Shown: piece by piece, positions 50,131 through 59,903 of the stretch
Numbering within the stretch: position 1 is the first letter of the stretch
How the letters are laid out: each line of letters opens with the position of its first letter
Assembly: GCA_020850355.1 (NCBI GenBank)
Contig: JADZEX010000082.1
Location: 1-64,000 of the forward strand
Source of the DNA: Fimbriimonadaceae bacterium
GTDB taxonomy: Bacteria > Armatimonadota > UBA10988
Length of the DNA stretch: 64,000 bases
Direction: 5' to 3'
Position numbers and translations under genes: made by a program
Notes under the pieces: generated by a model
Database searches by the model: none
What the model was told of the DNA's origin: nothing
The model's input: the letters and a program-made list of their open reading frames with translations, nothing else

Positions 50131-51786
50131 CTAGCGCAGTTTGACCACCGGCTGATCGTCCATGATGGTCGTGCCGGTCAGCAGGTCTCGCACCGTGGCG
50201 GTCAGGTAGCGGTCACCGTTGACGCCAAACCCGATCCGCAGCCGCGCTTCACGGCGGTTCGGCGGATGCGGCGGACGCAGGGCGCCGAGCACCGGGTCGC
50301 CCTCGTTGAGGCAGACGATCACCGGGGTGTTGTCGCTGCGGTCGAGCACCCGCAAGCGCCCCTGGTCGTCGAACCCGATCTCCTTCTGCGCCCCGCCGGC
50401 CCGGCCGAGTTCGTAGATCTTCAGCTCGAACTCGCTGGCTGGCTCGCCCCGCGGGCAGGTCGGCGTGAAGCTGTCTTCCCAGACCGGTCCGTCGGTCGGG
50501 TAACTCGTCCCGCGCGGGATGATCACCGGATACTCCTGCCGCTTCGTCTCGCGATCGAAGGTCAGCAGGGCGTAGTCGTGGCGGATGAAGTCCTGCACGC
50601 GATGCCCGCCGGCGTAGACGCAGGCGCCGTACGCCACGGCCTCGAAGGGCAGCCAGTCGCGCAGGCGGGAGCGCCCGAACTCGCGCTCCAGCAGCGTGTG
50701 GACCTCGGGCAACAGCGACGAACCGCCGACCATCAGCACTTCGTCGATGTCGTCCTTGTGGATGCCCTTGGTGGCGCCCTGGGCGAAGAGCCGCTCGAAG
50801 ACGCCCGTGATGTCGCGGTACAGCCCGCTGTCGGTGAGGATCTCGACCAGCCCGGCGCGGCTCAGCGTGGGCCGCTCGCGGCCACGCATGTTGAGTTCGA
50901 CCATCATCCGGTCGTTGAGCATCAAGGTCGCCTCTTCCTGGGCGTAAAGCTGCTCCTTGACGCGCTGCGATTCGTCCAGCAGGGCCTGGTACCACTCAGT
51001 GCCGCGCCACAGCGCGGGATCGAAGCCACACTGCCGCGCGAAGTGCTCCAACAGCCAGACATCGACGTTGTTGCCGCCCAGCCAAAGGCCTTCCTTGGCG
51101 ACCACCTCGGCCGGCGTGCCCAGCTTGCCGGGGCCGGTGGTCCGCACGATCGCCGCGTGCAGGGTGCCGCCGCCGAAGTCGAACACCAGCAGGGTCATCT
51201 CGCGCTCGGTGTTCAGCCCATACCCCAGCGCGGCGGCGACCGGTTCGTCGAGCGTCTGGAACCGCCGGACGCCCAACCGCGCGGCCAGCGACTGCAGCTC
51301 CGCGCGGTAGGTCTCGAAGGCGTCAACCGGCACGGTCATCGTGAGGTCGCGGATCCGCTCGCCGGTCTCCTGCTGCACGGCGTGCAGGATCTCACGGCAG
51401 AAGATGCGGGTCACCGTGCGGGCGCTGAAGGCCTGCCCGTCGACCCGCGCCATGACCCGCGTGCTCTCCTTGGCCAGCAGCGGCTTGAAGCTCTCGACAT
51501 AGTTCGACGAGCGGCCGTCGTAGTTCATCTCGAGGGCCACCGAGCCGACGTAGCCCTGCCGGCCGAGCAGCCAGCGCCGCTCCACCCAGGGCCAGCGCCC
51601 AACCTGATCGCGCCAGCCGCGACCGTGGTAGAGGAAGACGCACGACGGCACGACCGGCGTCTCGGTCAGCAGCATCGCCCGGGAGAGGCCGGTGAGGTCG
51701 ACCATCACCGGCTCCGCGCGTTCGACATCCCAGTAGGCCACCGCGCTGTTGGTGGTGCCCAAATCCATCGACCATTGCCGCGCCAT
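50131..51786 (-). CDS. Hsp70-family ATPase-like protein
   Basis: 551 residues. The N-terminal ATPase is intact: WSMDLGTTNSAVAYWD (phosphate 1), DLTMTVPVDAFETYRAEL, LLVFDFGGGTLHAAIV (phosphate 2) and EVLMVGGSSLLPEVHTLLER (adenosine). The C-terminal about 130 residues are shorter than the DnaK substrate domain and differ in sequence, so it is a divergent Hsp70 relative rather than DnaK. No DnaJ or GrpE is nearby. It is followed by the DegT gene after 16 nt and preceded by a diguanylate cyclase gene. Confidence 0.9.
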   Translation of the reverse strand: MARQWSMDLGTTNSAVAYWDVERAEPVMVDLTGLSRAMLLTETPVVPSCVFLYHGRGWRDQVGRWPWVERRWLLGRQGYVGSVALEMNYDGRSSNYVESFKPLLAKESTRVMARVDGQAFSARTVTRIFCREILHAVQQETGERIRDLTMTVPVDAFETYRAELQSLAARLGVRRFQTLDEPVAAALGYGLNTEREMTLLVFDFGGGTLHAAIVRTTGPGKLGTPAEVVAKEGLWLGGNNVDVWLLEHFARQCGFDPALWRGTEWYQALLDESQRVKEQLYAQEEATLMLNDRMMVELNMRGRERPTLSRAGLVEILTDSGLYRDITGVFERLFAQGATKGIHKDDIDEVLMVGGSSLLPEVHTLLEREFGRSRLRDWLPFEAVAYGACVYAGGHRVQDFIRHDYALLTFDRETKRQEYPVIIPRGTSYPTDGPVWEDSFTPTCPRGEPASEFELKIYELGRAGGAQKEIGFDDQGRLRVLDRSDNTPVIVCLNEGDPVLGALRPPHPPNRREARLRIGFGVNGDRYLTATVRDLLTGTTIMDDQPVVKLR

Positions 51787-51811
51787 GCCTGCTCGCTACC
51801 TCTCGCCCCGC

Positions 51812-52996
51812 CTATCCGAGAACCTGATTGCGGCCCGCTCGTTTCGCCTGATAGAGCGCCTGATCCGCGTGGTCGAAGAGCGCCAACGGCGTCTTGGCGT
51901 CGTCCGGGAAGGCCGCCACGCCGGCGCTGACGGTCAGCAGTCCACCCGGCTGGGTGTCTTCGAACAAGAAGCTGTGGGCCTCGATCTGCTGCCGCAACCG
52001 TTCGACCAGCGCCATCGCCTGCTCCTTGGACGTCTCCGGTAGCAGCACCACGAACTCCTCGCCGCCGTAGCGGGCCACGGTGTCGGTGCTGCGGACCCCG
52101 AAGCGTAGCACGTCGGCCACCTCGCGCAGCACCTGGTCGCCGTTGAGGTGACCGTGGCGGTCGTTGTACTGCTTGAACCAGTCGACATCCAGGAGCGCCG
52201 CGGCGAGCGGCCGGTCGTAGCGCCGCGCGCGCTCAAACTCGTGGCGGTAGCGCTCGTCGAAGAAGCCGCGGTTGAAGGTCTGGGTCAGCGAATCCAAGAT
52301 CGAGGCCGTGCGCAGCTCGCGGGCCCGGCGGGTCGAGAAGGTGGCAATCACGCCGCCACTGCCGAGCAGCACCAGCCGGGTGAGTTGCCAGACCAGGTCG
52401 AACCGCCCGTGGTTCAGCATCTGCTGGTAGACCGTCGGATTGGCCACGTTCAGCAGGTCCCCGACCCGGTAGCTGTAGGCCACCACCAGGCTGTACTGAC
52501 CGACCGCCAGGAACGTCGCATAGACCGTCACCCGAGGGTTGTAGCGCAGCCCGGCCAGCGCCAGACAGAGCAGGTAGACGGGCACGGCCATCGGGTTGTT
52601 GACGGCGAACATCGGCTCACCGGCGGTCGCCAGTCCGGCCAGCGCGCCGCTGATCAAAGTGATGTCCACCCCGACGCTGATGTAGGTCAGCCAGGTCGTG
52701 TAGGAGTGCTGGGTGGTCACCACAAACAGCACCGCGCTGTAGAGCACCCCGCCGAAGACGCAGCCCAGGGCGACCCAGTCCTGCTCCGAGATGCCATTCT
52801 CCTGGAAGGCGATGTGGACCACCAGTTGGACTGCGGCGACCAGGCAGAAGACCATCCGCCAGAGCGCGATGGAGCGCTCGTTGGCAGTCGATTCTTCGAA
52901 CAGCAGTTGACGCTGCGGGTCGGGCAGCACGTGCGGCGGCGGCCCCGTCGGGGCAGGCGGTCCGGCGGTCGTCGCGGGTGGTGGCTGGCCAGCCAT
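51812..52996 (-). CDS. Membrane-bound diguanylate cyclase (GGDEF)
   Basis: 394 residues from ATG at 52996 (GGGAG 10 nt upstream); an ATG at 53053 would overlap sufU by 29 nt. Residues about 50-225 contain six hydrophobic segments (WRMVFCLVAAVQLVVHIAF, VFGGVLYSAVLFVVT, VPVYLLCLALAGL, VWQLTRLVLLGSGG). The C-terminal GGDEF domain has RYGGEEFVVLLPET as active site, DVDWFKQYNDRHGH, and an RxxD inhibitory site (RSTD) five residues before the GGEEF. It makes cyclic di-GMP in response to an unknown membrane signal. Confidence 0.93.
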   Translation of the reverse strand: MAGQPPPATTAGPPAPTGPPPHVLPDPQRQLLFEESTANERSIALWRMVFCLVAAVQLVVHIAFQENGISEQDWVALGCVFGGVLYSAVLFVVTTQHSYTTWLTYISVGVDITLISGALAGLATAGEPMFAVNNPMAVPVYLLCLALAGLRYNPRVTVYATFLAVGQYSLVVAYSYRVGDLLNVANPTVYQQMLNHGRFDLVWQLTRLVLLGSGGVIATFSTRRARELRTASILDSLTQTFNRGFFDERYRHEFERARRYDRPLAAALLDVDWFKQYNDRHGHLNGDQVLREVADVLRFGVRSTDTVARYGGEEFVVLLPETSKEQAMALVERLRQQIEAHSFLFEDTQPGGLLTVSAGVAAFPDDAKTPLALFDHADQALYQAKRAGRNQVLG

Positions 52997-53024
52997 CAGG
53001 AGGCGTCTCCCGGACGGATCCGCG

Positions 53025-53480
53025 TCAGCCGCAGGGCTGGTCGGACGGGTCATCACCGACCGACCCATCGTCGAGCTGCAGCAACAGCGCCAGTGTCTCC
53101 CAGCCCAGCGTGGCGCACGGCACCCGGGCCGGGAACTTCGACACGCCGTGCAGCGCGACCATGTCGCCCAACAGCTCCTCGTTCGGCTCCTCTCCGTAGA
53201 GCATCCGCCGGAAAGCCTGATAGACCGCCTTGACCTCGTCGACCGTCTGGCCGGTGACCGCCTCGGTCATCATCGACAACGAGGCCTGCGAAATGGAACA
53301 GCCCTCGCCGAGGAACTTCGCCTCGCTGATCCGCTGGCCGTCCAGCCGCAGGCTGAGCAGCACCTTGTCACCGCAACTGGGGTGCGAGTTGCGCGCTTGC
53401 AGGCCATCTTCGACCAGGCCGACATTCGACGGGTTGCGGTAATGCTCCAGGATGATCGCCTGGTACAGGTCAGCGAACAT
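53025..53480 (-). CDS. sufU: SufU iron-sulfur cluster assembly protein
   Basis: 151 residues from ATG at 53480, overlapping the sufS 3' end by 11 nt. The sequence has the family order: DLYQAIILEHYRNPSNVGL, SHPSCGDKV, LGEGCSISQASLSMM and RVPCATLGWETL, with the three conserved Cys residues and Asp. SufU activates SufS by accepting persulfide sulfur. The tail is slightly extended with a final Cys-Gly. Confidence 0.95.
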   Translation of the reverse strand: MFADLYQAIILEHYRNPSNVGLVEDGLQARNSHPSCGDKVLLSLRLDGQRISEAKFLGEGCSISQASLSMMTEAVTGQTVDEVKAVYQAFRRMLYGEEPNEELLGDMVALHGVSKFPARVPCATLGWETLALLLQLDDGSVGDDPSDQPCG

Positions 53481-54708
53481 GGCCGAACACCTTCTGCACA
53501 GTGGTCACCGCGGCCACCAGCCGGTCGACGTCACTCGCGCGATTCGTCAGGTAGAAGCTGGCCCGCGCCGTCGCCGGGATGCCCAGCCGCGCGTGCAACG
53601 GCTGCGCGCAATGGTGACCGGCGCGCACCGCGACTCCTTCACCGTCCAGAATCGTCGCGACGTCGTGCGGATGCACGCCTTCCACGGTGAACGCCACCGG
53701 ACCCACTCTTCCTTGCTTCGGCCCCATCACCTTCACTCCCGGCAGCTCCTCCAGCGCCAGCACCGCCGCTTCGGTGAGCGCCTGCGTATGCTCCCGGATG
53801 GTTGCCAGGCCGAGCTCGTCGAGGTAGTCGCACGCCGCCCGCAAGCCAATCGCCTCGGCGATCGGCGGGGTGCCTGCCTCGAACTTGTAAGGTACCTGAT
53901 TCCAGGTCGATTCCTCCCAGTCGACATGCACGATCATGTCGCCGCCGCCTTCCAGCGGCTCCATCGCCTCGAGCCGCTCGAGTTTGCCGTAGAGCACGCC
54001 GAGGCCGGTCGGGCCGCACATCTTGTGGCTGCTGAAGCAGACGAAGTCGGCGCCGAGAGCCTGCACATCGACTGGCAGGTGGCCGACGCTCTGGGCGGCG
54101 TCGACCAGGCACACGGCGCCTACGCGATGGGCCTGGGCGACCACCGCCTCGACCGGATTGAGGCCGCCCAGCACATTCGAGATGTGCGCCACCGCGACCA
54201 CCTTGACGTCGTCGCGGATCACCCGCGCCAACTCCGTCAGGTCCCAGTGGCCCTCCGCGGTGAGCGGCAGGTAGCGCAGCTTGGCGCCGGTCTGGCGGCA
54301 GACGATCTGCCAGGAGACCAGGTTGGCGTGGTGCTCCAACTCGCTGAGCACGACGACATCGCCCGGTCCCAGCCGCGGTCGGGCCCAGGCCTGGGCGACC
54401 AGGTTGATGGCACTGGTGCAGCCGCGGGTGAAGACAATCTGCTCGCGCCGCGGGGCGTGCAAAAACCTCGCGATGCGGTCGCGGGAACCCTCGAAGAGGT
54501 CGGTCGCCTCGGCTGAGAGCTGGTGCAGTCCGCGGTGGACGTTGGCGCGGTGCTGCTCGTAGAAGTCGACCAGCGCCGCCACCACCGGCCGCGGCGTCAG
54601 CGACGAGGCCGCGCTGTCGAGGTAGACCAGCGGCCGGCCGTGGACCTGGCGTTGGAGGATCGGGAAGTCGGCGACGATTCGTTCGTACAGCTCACTCAAA
54701 GCGCTCAT
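53470..54708 (-). CDS. sufS: Cysteine desulfurase SufS
   Basis: 412 residues; ATG at 54708 has a weak GTGGG site, and the frame further upstream is rejected. Motifs: LVYLDSAASSLTPRPV, ANVHRGLHQLSAEAT, SELEHHANLVSWQ, CLVDAAQSVGHLPVDV, CFSSHKMCGPTGLG (PLP Lys) and VAVRAGHHCAQPLHARLG, which holds the catalytic Cys. It releases sulfur from cysteine for iron-sulfur cluster assembly. sufBCD are not in this window. sufU overlaps downstream, the usual pair in Firmicutes and related lineages. Confidence 0.95.
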   Translation of the reverse strand: MSALSELYERIVADFPILQRQVHGRPLVYLDSAASSLTPRPVVAALVDFYEQHRANVHRGLHQLSAEATDLFEGSRDRIARFLHAPRREQIVFTRGCTSAINLVAQAWARPRLGPGDVVVLSELEHHANLVSWQIVCRQTGAKLRYLPLTAEGHWDLTELARVIRDDVKVVAVAHISNVLGGLNPVEAVVAQAHRVGAVCLVDAAQSVGHLPVDVQALGADFVCFSSHKMCGPTGLGVLYGKLERLEAMEPLEGGGDMIVHVDWEESTWNQVPYKFEAGTPPIAEAIGLRAACDYLDELGLATIREHTQALTEAAVLALEELPGVKVMGPKQGRVGPVAFTVEGVHPHDVATILDGEGVAVRAGHHCAQPLHARLGIPATARASFYLTNRASDVDRLVAAVTTVQKVFGHVR

Positions 54709-54786
54709 CCCACAGCGCCGCGGGTCGGCGGGCCGCTGTCGGGTGCAGTATGACGCGAGCCCGGTTGGCCGCAGCCGCCGGCACGC

Positions 54787-54815
54787 TTGACGACGGGGGG
54801 CCACCGGGGCAGACT
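54787..54815 (+). promoter_or_regulatory. Predicted promoter of the liv operon
   Basis: TTGACG (54787-54792), a 17-bp spacer and CAGACT (54810-54815). It ends 32 bp before the first liv gene and matches the promoter form of the 44-bp repeat. Confidence 0.65.
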
Positions 54816-54847
54816 ATGCGCCGTCCGGAACCCGACCGGGGAGAGCC

Positions 54848-56116
54848 ATGAACCGCCTGCGCCTGCCGCTGCTGACACTCCTGGTGAGCCTGCCTGTGCT
54901 TCTAACCGGCTGTCCGGCGCCGCCGCCGCCAGCCGACTCGGGCGCTGCCCCGACCCCGGGGGCGCCCGCCAGCGCCAGCACGTCCGCCGCCCCTGGCGAC
55001 GCCGCGGCCAGCGGCAACTCCGCCGGCAGCACCACCACCTGGGGGCCGGCCGACGGGCTGAGCCTGGGCGGCTACATGAGCCTCACCGACTCCCTCAGCA
55101 GCTTCGGCCAGAGCTCCAACAAGGGCATGGGCCTGGCCATCGAGGAGATCAACGCCAAGGGCGGCGTCAATGGGCAGCAGCTCACGCTGCACATGGAGGA
55201 CAGCGCGTCGAAGCAGGAAGAGGCCAAGAACGCGGTGCGGCGGCTGCTGGACAAGCACCAGGCCAAGGTCGTGATCGGCGAAGTCGCCAGCAGCCTGTCG
55301 CTGGCCGTGGCGCCGGACTGCCAGGCCGCCAAGGTGCCGATGGTCTCGCCCAGTTCGACCAACCCGACCCTCACTGCCAAGGGCGACTTCATCTTCCGGA
55401 CCTGCTTCACCGACGACCAGCAGGGCGCCTACGTGGCCAAGTTCGCCTTGACCAAGGGCTGGAAGGCCGGCGTCATCCTGCGCGACATCAACAGCGACTA
55501 CTCCAAGGGGCAGTCGGCGGTGATCACCAAGCGCTTCACCGCGGGTGGCGGCAAGATCGTCAGCGACGAAGGGTACACCCAGAAGCAGCCCGACTTCAGC
55601 TCCGTGCTGACCAAGGTCAAGGCCAAGAACCCCGACGTGATCTTCGTGCCGGGCTACTACAACGAGGCCGGGCTGATCATCAAGCAGGCCCGCGAACTTG
55701 GGATCAAGGCCGCCATCGTGGGGGCCGACGGCTGGGACAGCCCGGTCCTCAAGGAACTCGCCGGCGACCTGCTGAACGACAACTGCTACTTCGTCAACCA
55801 TTACTCCAAGACCGAGGACCGGCCGCGCGTCAAAGAGTTCGTGGCGGCTTACAAGGCCAAGTTCAACGAAGAGCCCGATGCGCTGGCGGCCTGCGCCTAC
55901 GACTCGATCTACGTCGTTGCCGAGGCCATCAAGGCCGCCGGGTCGACGGAGCCACAGGCGATTCGGGACGCCCTGGCGAAGGTCCAGAACTACGACGGCG
56001 TGACCGGCCAGATCACCATCGACGCGCAGCGCAATGCCAGCAAGCCGTGTGTCGTGCTGGCTTTCAAGGACGGGCAAGAGGTGATCGAGACGACCCTGCA
56101 ACCGTCGGACGTCTAG
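54848..56116 (+). CDS. livJ: Branched-chain amino acid-type ABC transporter substrate-binding lipoprotein
   Basis: 422 residues from ATG at 54848, with GGGGAGAG just upstream. A signal ending LLTGC (LLTLLVSLPVLLTGCPAP) makes it a lipoprotein, followed by a Pro/Ala linker. The type I binding fold follows: LGGYMSLTDSLSSFGQSSNK, KVVIGEVASSLSLAVAP, KVPMVSPSSTNPTLT, FRTCFTDDQQGAYVAKFA, PDVIFVPGYYNEAGLI and AAIVGADGWDSP. The ligand may be an amino acid or a related carboxylate; the family cannot settle this. Confidence 0.92.
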   Translation: MNRLRLPLLTLLVSLPVLLTGCPAPPPPADSGAAPTPGAPASASTSAAPGDAAASGNSAGSTTTWGPADGLSLGGYMSLTDSLSSFGQSSNKGMGLAIEEINAKGGVNGQQLTLHMEDSASKQEEAKNAVRRLLDKHQAKVVIGEVASSLSLAVAPDCQAAKVPMVSPSSTNPTLTAKGDFIFRTCFTDDQQGAYVAKFALTKGWKAGVILRDINSDYSKGQSAVITKRFTAGGGKIVSDEGYTQKQPDFSSVLTKVKAKNPDVIFVPGYYNEAGLIIKQARELGIKAAIVGADGWDSPVLKELAGDLLNDNCYFVNHYSKTEDRPRVKEFVAAYKAKFNEEPDALAACAYDSIYVVAEAIKAAGSTEPQAIRDALAKVQNYDGVTGQITIDAQRNASKPCVVLAFKDGQEVIETTLQPSDV

Positions 56117-56141
56117 TCGCCGCGGGCAGGGAGACGGCGTG

Positions 56142-57428
56142 ATGCAGGTCTTGCCCACCGGGCTGACAGGGCTCGTGCTACTGGGCCTGGTGGGCTGCCT
56201 GAGTCCGCAACGCAGCACCCGCGGGCGGCTGCTGGCGGCGGCCGGCGCGGTGGGCGCGTTCGTGGTGCTGGTGCTGCTACGCCGGCTGGCGGGCGCCGAG
56301 CCGCAAGAGGCGCAGCAGTTGCTCAACGGGCTCTTCCTGGGCAGCATCTTCGCGCTGATCGCGCTCGGCTACACGATGGTCTACGGCGTGCTGAAGCTGA
56401 TCAACTTCGCGCACGGCGAGGTCTTCATGGTCGGCGCCTACGTCGCCTTCTTGGTGGTCACGGTCTACCGCCAGACGCCGGCGTTGGCGGTGCTGATGGC
56501 CTTGCTGGTGGCGATGCTGGTCTGCGCCGGGCTGGGCGTGGCCATCGAACGGTGCGCCTATCGACCGCTGCGCCAGGCGCCGCGGCTGGCAGCGCTGATC
56601 ACCGCCATCGGGGTCTCACTGCTGCTGCAGAACCTCGCGCTGCTGCTGCTCGGGGCCACCCCCAAGACGATCCCGAGCGTGCTCTCGACCCGCCCGCTGG
56701 AGGTCATCGAGTGGCACTCCGGGCTGCTCGTCAGCCGCCTCAACCTGGTCTCGCTGGGAGCCGCCACGGCGTTGATGGTGGCGCTGCAGCTGTTCGTCTC
56801 GCGGACGCGGCCCGGTCGGGCGATGCGGGCGGTCAGTGAGGACCGTGAAGCGGCGCAGTTGATGGGCATCGATGTCGACCAGGTGATCGTGCTGACCTTC
56901 GTGATCGGCTCGGCCCTGGCCGGCGCCGGCGGCGTGCTGTGGGGCTTGCGGTACGCCTCGGTGGCGCCCGATGTGGGTGTGCTGCCGGGCCTCAAAGCCT
57001 TCGTCGCGGCGGTGCTGGGGGGCATCGGCAGCATTCCGGGGGCGGCCGTCGGCGGACTGCTGATCGGACTGACCGACGTCTTGGTTTCGGCCGTCTCGCT
57101 GTCGCCGCAGATGCTCTGTCAGGTGCTCCTGACGACGGTCATGCTGGTGGCCTTCTGGCGCCTCTCGCAGGCCCGCCTGGCGGCGCTGCCGCACACCCGG
57201 CAGGGCCGCCTGCTGCGGGTCGTCGGGGCGCTCACCGTGGCCGCCAGTTGCTGGGTGGTCGGCGGGCTGGCCGCCCTCGGCCTGACACCCTACCTGGCGA
57301 CCGAGCCGACCGTGGAGTCCCTCAGCGGCTCGACCTTCAGCGACGCGGTCGTCTTCTTCTTGCTGATCGTGATCCTGATCGTCAAGCCGACCGGGCTGAT
57401 GGGCACCTACGCGCCGGAGAAGGTCTGA
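56142..57428 (+). CDS. livH: ABC transporter permease LivH
   Basis: 428 residues from ATG at 56142 (a GTG at 56139 is possible; GGGAG upstream). The LivH core begins near residue 57 (LLNGLFLGSIFALIALGYTM, LINFAHGEVFMVGAYVAF) and continues through AIERCAYRPLRQAPRLAALI, MRAVSEDREAAQLMGIDVDQ and GLKAFVAAVLGGIGSIPGAA. An extra N-terminal hydrophobic segment and a C-terminal TM pair (about 355-420) make it longer than typical. It pairs with LivM, whose start overlaps its stop. Confidence 0.92.
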   Translation: MQVLPTGLTGLVLLGLVGCLSPQRSTRGRLLAAAGAVGAFVVLVLLRRLAGAEPQEAQQLLNGLFLGSIFALIALGYTMVYGVLKLINFAHGEVFMVGAYVAFLVVTVYRQTPALAVLMALLVAMLVCAGLGVAIERCAYRPLRQAPRLAALITAIGVSLLLQNLALLLLGATPKTIPSVLSTRPLEVIEWHSGLLVSRLNLVSLGAATALMVALQLFVSRTRPGRAMRAVSEDREAAQLMGIDVDQVIVLTFVIGSALAGAGGVLWGLRYASVAPDVGVLPGLKAFVAAVLGGIGSIPGAAVGGLLIGLTDVLVSAVSLSPQMLCQVLLTTVMLVAFWRLSQARLAALPHTRQGRLLRVVGALTVAASCWVVGGLAALGLTPYLATEPTVESLSGSTFSDAVVFFLLIVILIVKPTGLMGTYAPEKV

Positions 57429-59077
57429 TGGCCGACCGCCCGCTCTCCCACGGTGACGCGCGCGGCTCGGTCTGGTCTTGGACCCTGGCCGGCGTGGTGC
57501 TGATCCTGGCGCTGGCGCCGCTGGTGGGCAACCAGAAGTTGATCAGCGCCTACGTCGCCGGGGTGATCATCCTGGCGGGCATCAACGCCACCCTGGCGGT
57601 CAGCCTCAACATCATCAACGGCCTGACCGGGCAGTTCTCGATCGGCCACGCCGGTTTCATGGCCGTCGGGGCCTATGTCGCTGCCGCCGTCACCTGCTTT
57701 GGCGGCACCGCGCTCGAACGGCTCGCGGCGCACGGGGCCATCGACCCGACGCAGCCGGCGTTGGGGCTGATGGTGCAATCCATGCAGGGCCTGCCGCTGT
57801 CCACGCGGCTGCTGATTGCGGTCTGGTTCGCCGGCGCGGTGATCCTGGCGGGGCTGGTCTCGGCGGCGGCTGGAATGCTGGTCGGGTTCCCGACCTTGCG
57901 CCTGCGGGGCGACTACCTGGCCATCGCCACGTTGGGCTTCAGCGAGATGACCCGCGTCGCGCTGGTCAACCTGGAGACGATGGGCGGCGCCTCGGGCTTC
58001 AACGGCACGGCGCCGTTTGGGTTCATTCCGAGCTACGCCAACTTCACGGCAGTCTACCTGGTGGCACTGGCCTGCATCGTGCTGGTCACCGCGCTGAAGC
58101 GCAGCACCGAGGGGCGCGCCCTGCTGGCGGTGCGCGAGGACGAGGTGGCGGCCGAGGCGGTGGGCGTCGACACGACGCGTTACAAGGTGCTGGCGTTTGC
58201 CCTGAGCGCCTTCTTCGCGGGGGCAGCGGGAGCGTTGCTGGCGCACGACCAGGGCAATATCGTGCCCCAGATGTTCAACTTCCAGCGCAGCATCGAAGTG
58301 ATCGCCATGGTCGTGCTGGGCGGCAGTGGGAGCACCACCGGCTGCGTGCTGGCGGCGCTGGGCTTGACGGTGCTGCGCGAGGGGCTGCGCGACCTGGCGG
58401 CCTACCGGCTGATCCTGTACGCCGAGATCCTGCTGGTGATGATGCTGGTGCGCCGGCAAGGTCTGCTCGGCAGCCGTGAGATCACCGCACACGACTGGCA
58501 CGCCTGGGGCCAGTTCCTGCGCCAGCACGGGCTGCGGGGCGTCTGGCGCAGCCTGGGCGAGTGGCTGCGCGGGAGTCTCCGGCGGGTCTGGCAGAGTCTG
58601 GTCCGGGCCGACCAGTCGCGGTTCACGCACCTCCTGGCCGGCGGGCTCTGGCTGTTGCCGTGGCTCGACCTGCTGGCGGTGCGGCTGCTGCCACCAGCGA
58701 CCCAGCCCTACCCGCGAACCTGGCTCGCCGAGCTGATCGCCGCGCTCAGCAGTGTGCTGCATCAAGGTCTGGCGCAGAACCTCTACCTGCGTGGGATCGC
58801 CGCCGACCTGCAGCTTCCGTTGGCGCCCAACCTCGGCCTCTCAGCGGCGCTGCTGCTGCTCTGGTTGCCCTGGTGGACCGTCGCCTACGGGGTCGCGGCG
58901 GGCCACCGCCGGGCCGGCTGGTGGGCCGCCGGAGCGGCGGCCCTGTTCTGCTGGCACGGGGTCGGCTCACTGCTGGTCGGGCACCGCCACCCGCGGACGC
59001 TGGTCGAGGCCGCGCTGGCGGTGGTGGTCCTGCTGGCCACCCTCGGCTGGTTGGGGCGACTGCGGAGGCGCGGCTGA
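57428..59077 (+). CDS. livM: ABC transporter permease LivM with long C-terminal extension
   Basis: 549 residues from ATG at 57428 (TGATG overlap). The normal LivM core fills about residues 15-350: [75 protein letters not shown] and [17 protein letters not shown]. The last about 200 residues are not part of the family: an amphipathic Trp/Arg-rich stretch ([20 protein letters not shown]) and about four further hydrophobic helices ([48 protein letters not shown]). The extension role is unknown. Confidence 0.9.
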   Translation: MADRPLSHGDARGSVWSWTLAGVVLILALAPLVGNQKLISAYVAGVIILAGINATLAVSLNIINGLTGQFSIGHAGFMAVGAYVAAAVTCFGGTALERLAAHGAIDPTQPALGLMVQSMQGLPLSTRLLIAVWFAGAVILAGLVSAAAGMLVGFPTLRLRGDYLAIATLGFSEMTRVALVNLETMGGASGFNGTAPFGFIPSYANFTAVYLVALACIVLVTALKRSTEGRALLAVREDEVAAEAVGVDTTRYKVLAFALSAFFAGAAGALLAHDQGNIVPQMFNFQRSIEVIAMVVLGGSGSTTGCVLAALGLTVLREGLRDLAAYRLILYAEILLVMMLVRRQGLLGSREITAHDWHAWGQFLRQHGLRGVWRSLGEWLRGSLRRVWQSLVRADQSRFTHLLAGGLWLLPWLDLLAVRLLPPATQPYPRTWLAELIAALSSVLHQGLAQNLYLRGIAADLQLPLAPNLGLSAALLLLWLPWWTVAYGVAAGHRRAGWWAAGAAALFCWHGVGSLLVGHRHPRTLVEAALAVVVLLATLGWLGRLRRRG

Positions 59078-59838
59078 TGGCACTCTTGGAGATCAGCGGC
59101 GTCACCCAGCAGTTCGGCGGCCTGCGGGCCCTGAGCGAGGTCAATCTGGAGGTTGAGCCGGGCCAGATCGTCGGCCTGATTGGCCCCAACGGCGCGGGCA
59201 AGACCACGCTCTTCAACCTGATTACCGGCGTCTACGAGCCGACTGACGGGCGGATCCTGTTTCGTGGGCACCGCATCGACGGCCATCGCACCGCGCAGTT
59301 GGCGGCGCTGGGCATCGCGCGGACCTTTCAGAACATCCGCCTCTTCCGCAGCCTCAGCGTGCTCGACAACGTGCGCATCGCCGGCCACATCCACGCCGGC
59401 TACGGCCTGCTCGCGGCGGCGCTGCAACTGGGGCGCTGGCGGGCCGGTGAGGAGGCCATCCGCGTTCGAGCGATGGCCTTGCTGGAGCGCTTCGGCCTGG
59501 CCGAGCAGCGCGAAGAGCTGGCCACCAGCCTGCCCTACGGTGACCAGCGGCGGCTGGAGCTGGCCCGGGCGTTGATGTGCCAACCGACCCTGCTGCTGCT
59601 CGACGAGCCCGCGGCGGGGATGAATCCCACCGAGAAGCAGGCCCTCAACCAACAGATCCTGCAGGTCCGCCAGGACTTCGACCTGACCATCCTGGTGATC
59701 GAGCACGACATGAAGGTGGTGATGGGCATCTGCGAGCGGATCCTGGTGCTCGACCACGGCGAACCGATCGCGCTCGGTTCGCCGGAGCAGGTCCGCAGCG
59801 ACCCGACCGTGATCCGCGCCTACCTCGGCGATGCCTGA
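59077..59838 (+). CDS. livG: ABC transporter ATPase LivG
   Basis: 253 residues from ATG at 59077, overlapping livM by one base in TGATG. Walker [11 protein letters not shown]-loop region RTFQNIRLF, a signature-like [15 protein letters not shown] (the usual S-G-G-Q is Y-G-D-Q, as in LivG proteins), Walker [14 protein letters not shown] and switch [10 protein letters not shown] are all visible. It powers transport with LivHM. No livF gene follows: a repeat array begins 66 bp after the stop. Confidence 0.95.
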   Translation: MALLEISGVTQQFGGLRALSEVNLEVEPGQIVGLIGPNGAGKTTLFNLITGVYEPTDGRILFRGHRIDGHRTAQLAALGIARTFQNIRLFRSLSVLDNVRIAGHIHAGYGLLAAALQLGRWRAGEEAIRVRAMALLERFGLAEQREELATSLPYGDQRRLELARALMCQPTLLLLDEPAAGMNPTEKQALNQQILQVRQDFDLTILVIEHDMKVVMGICERILVLDHGEPIALGSPEQVRSDPTVIRAYLGDA

Positions 59839-59903
59839 CTCGCGAGAGTGGCATGGCGGACTTGGGCCGCGACTGACGGCGGGGACCGGTCTACAGGCAG
59901 GTC

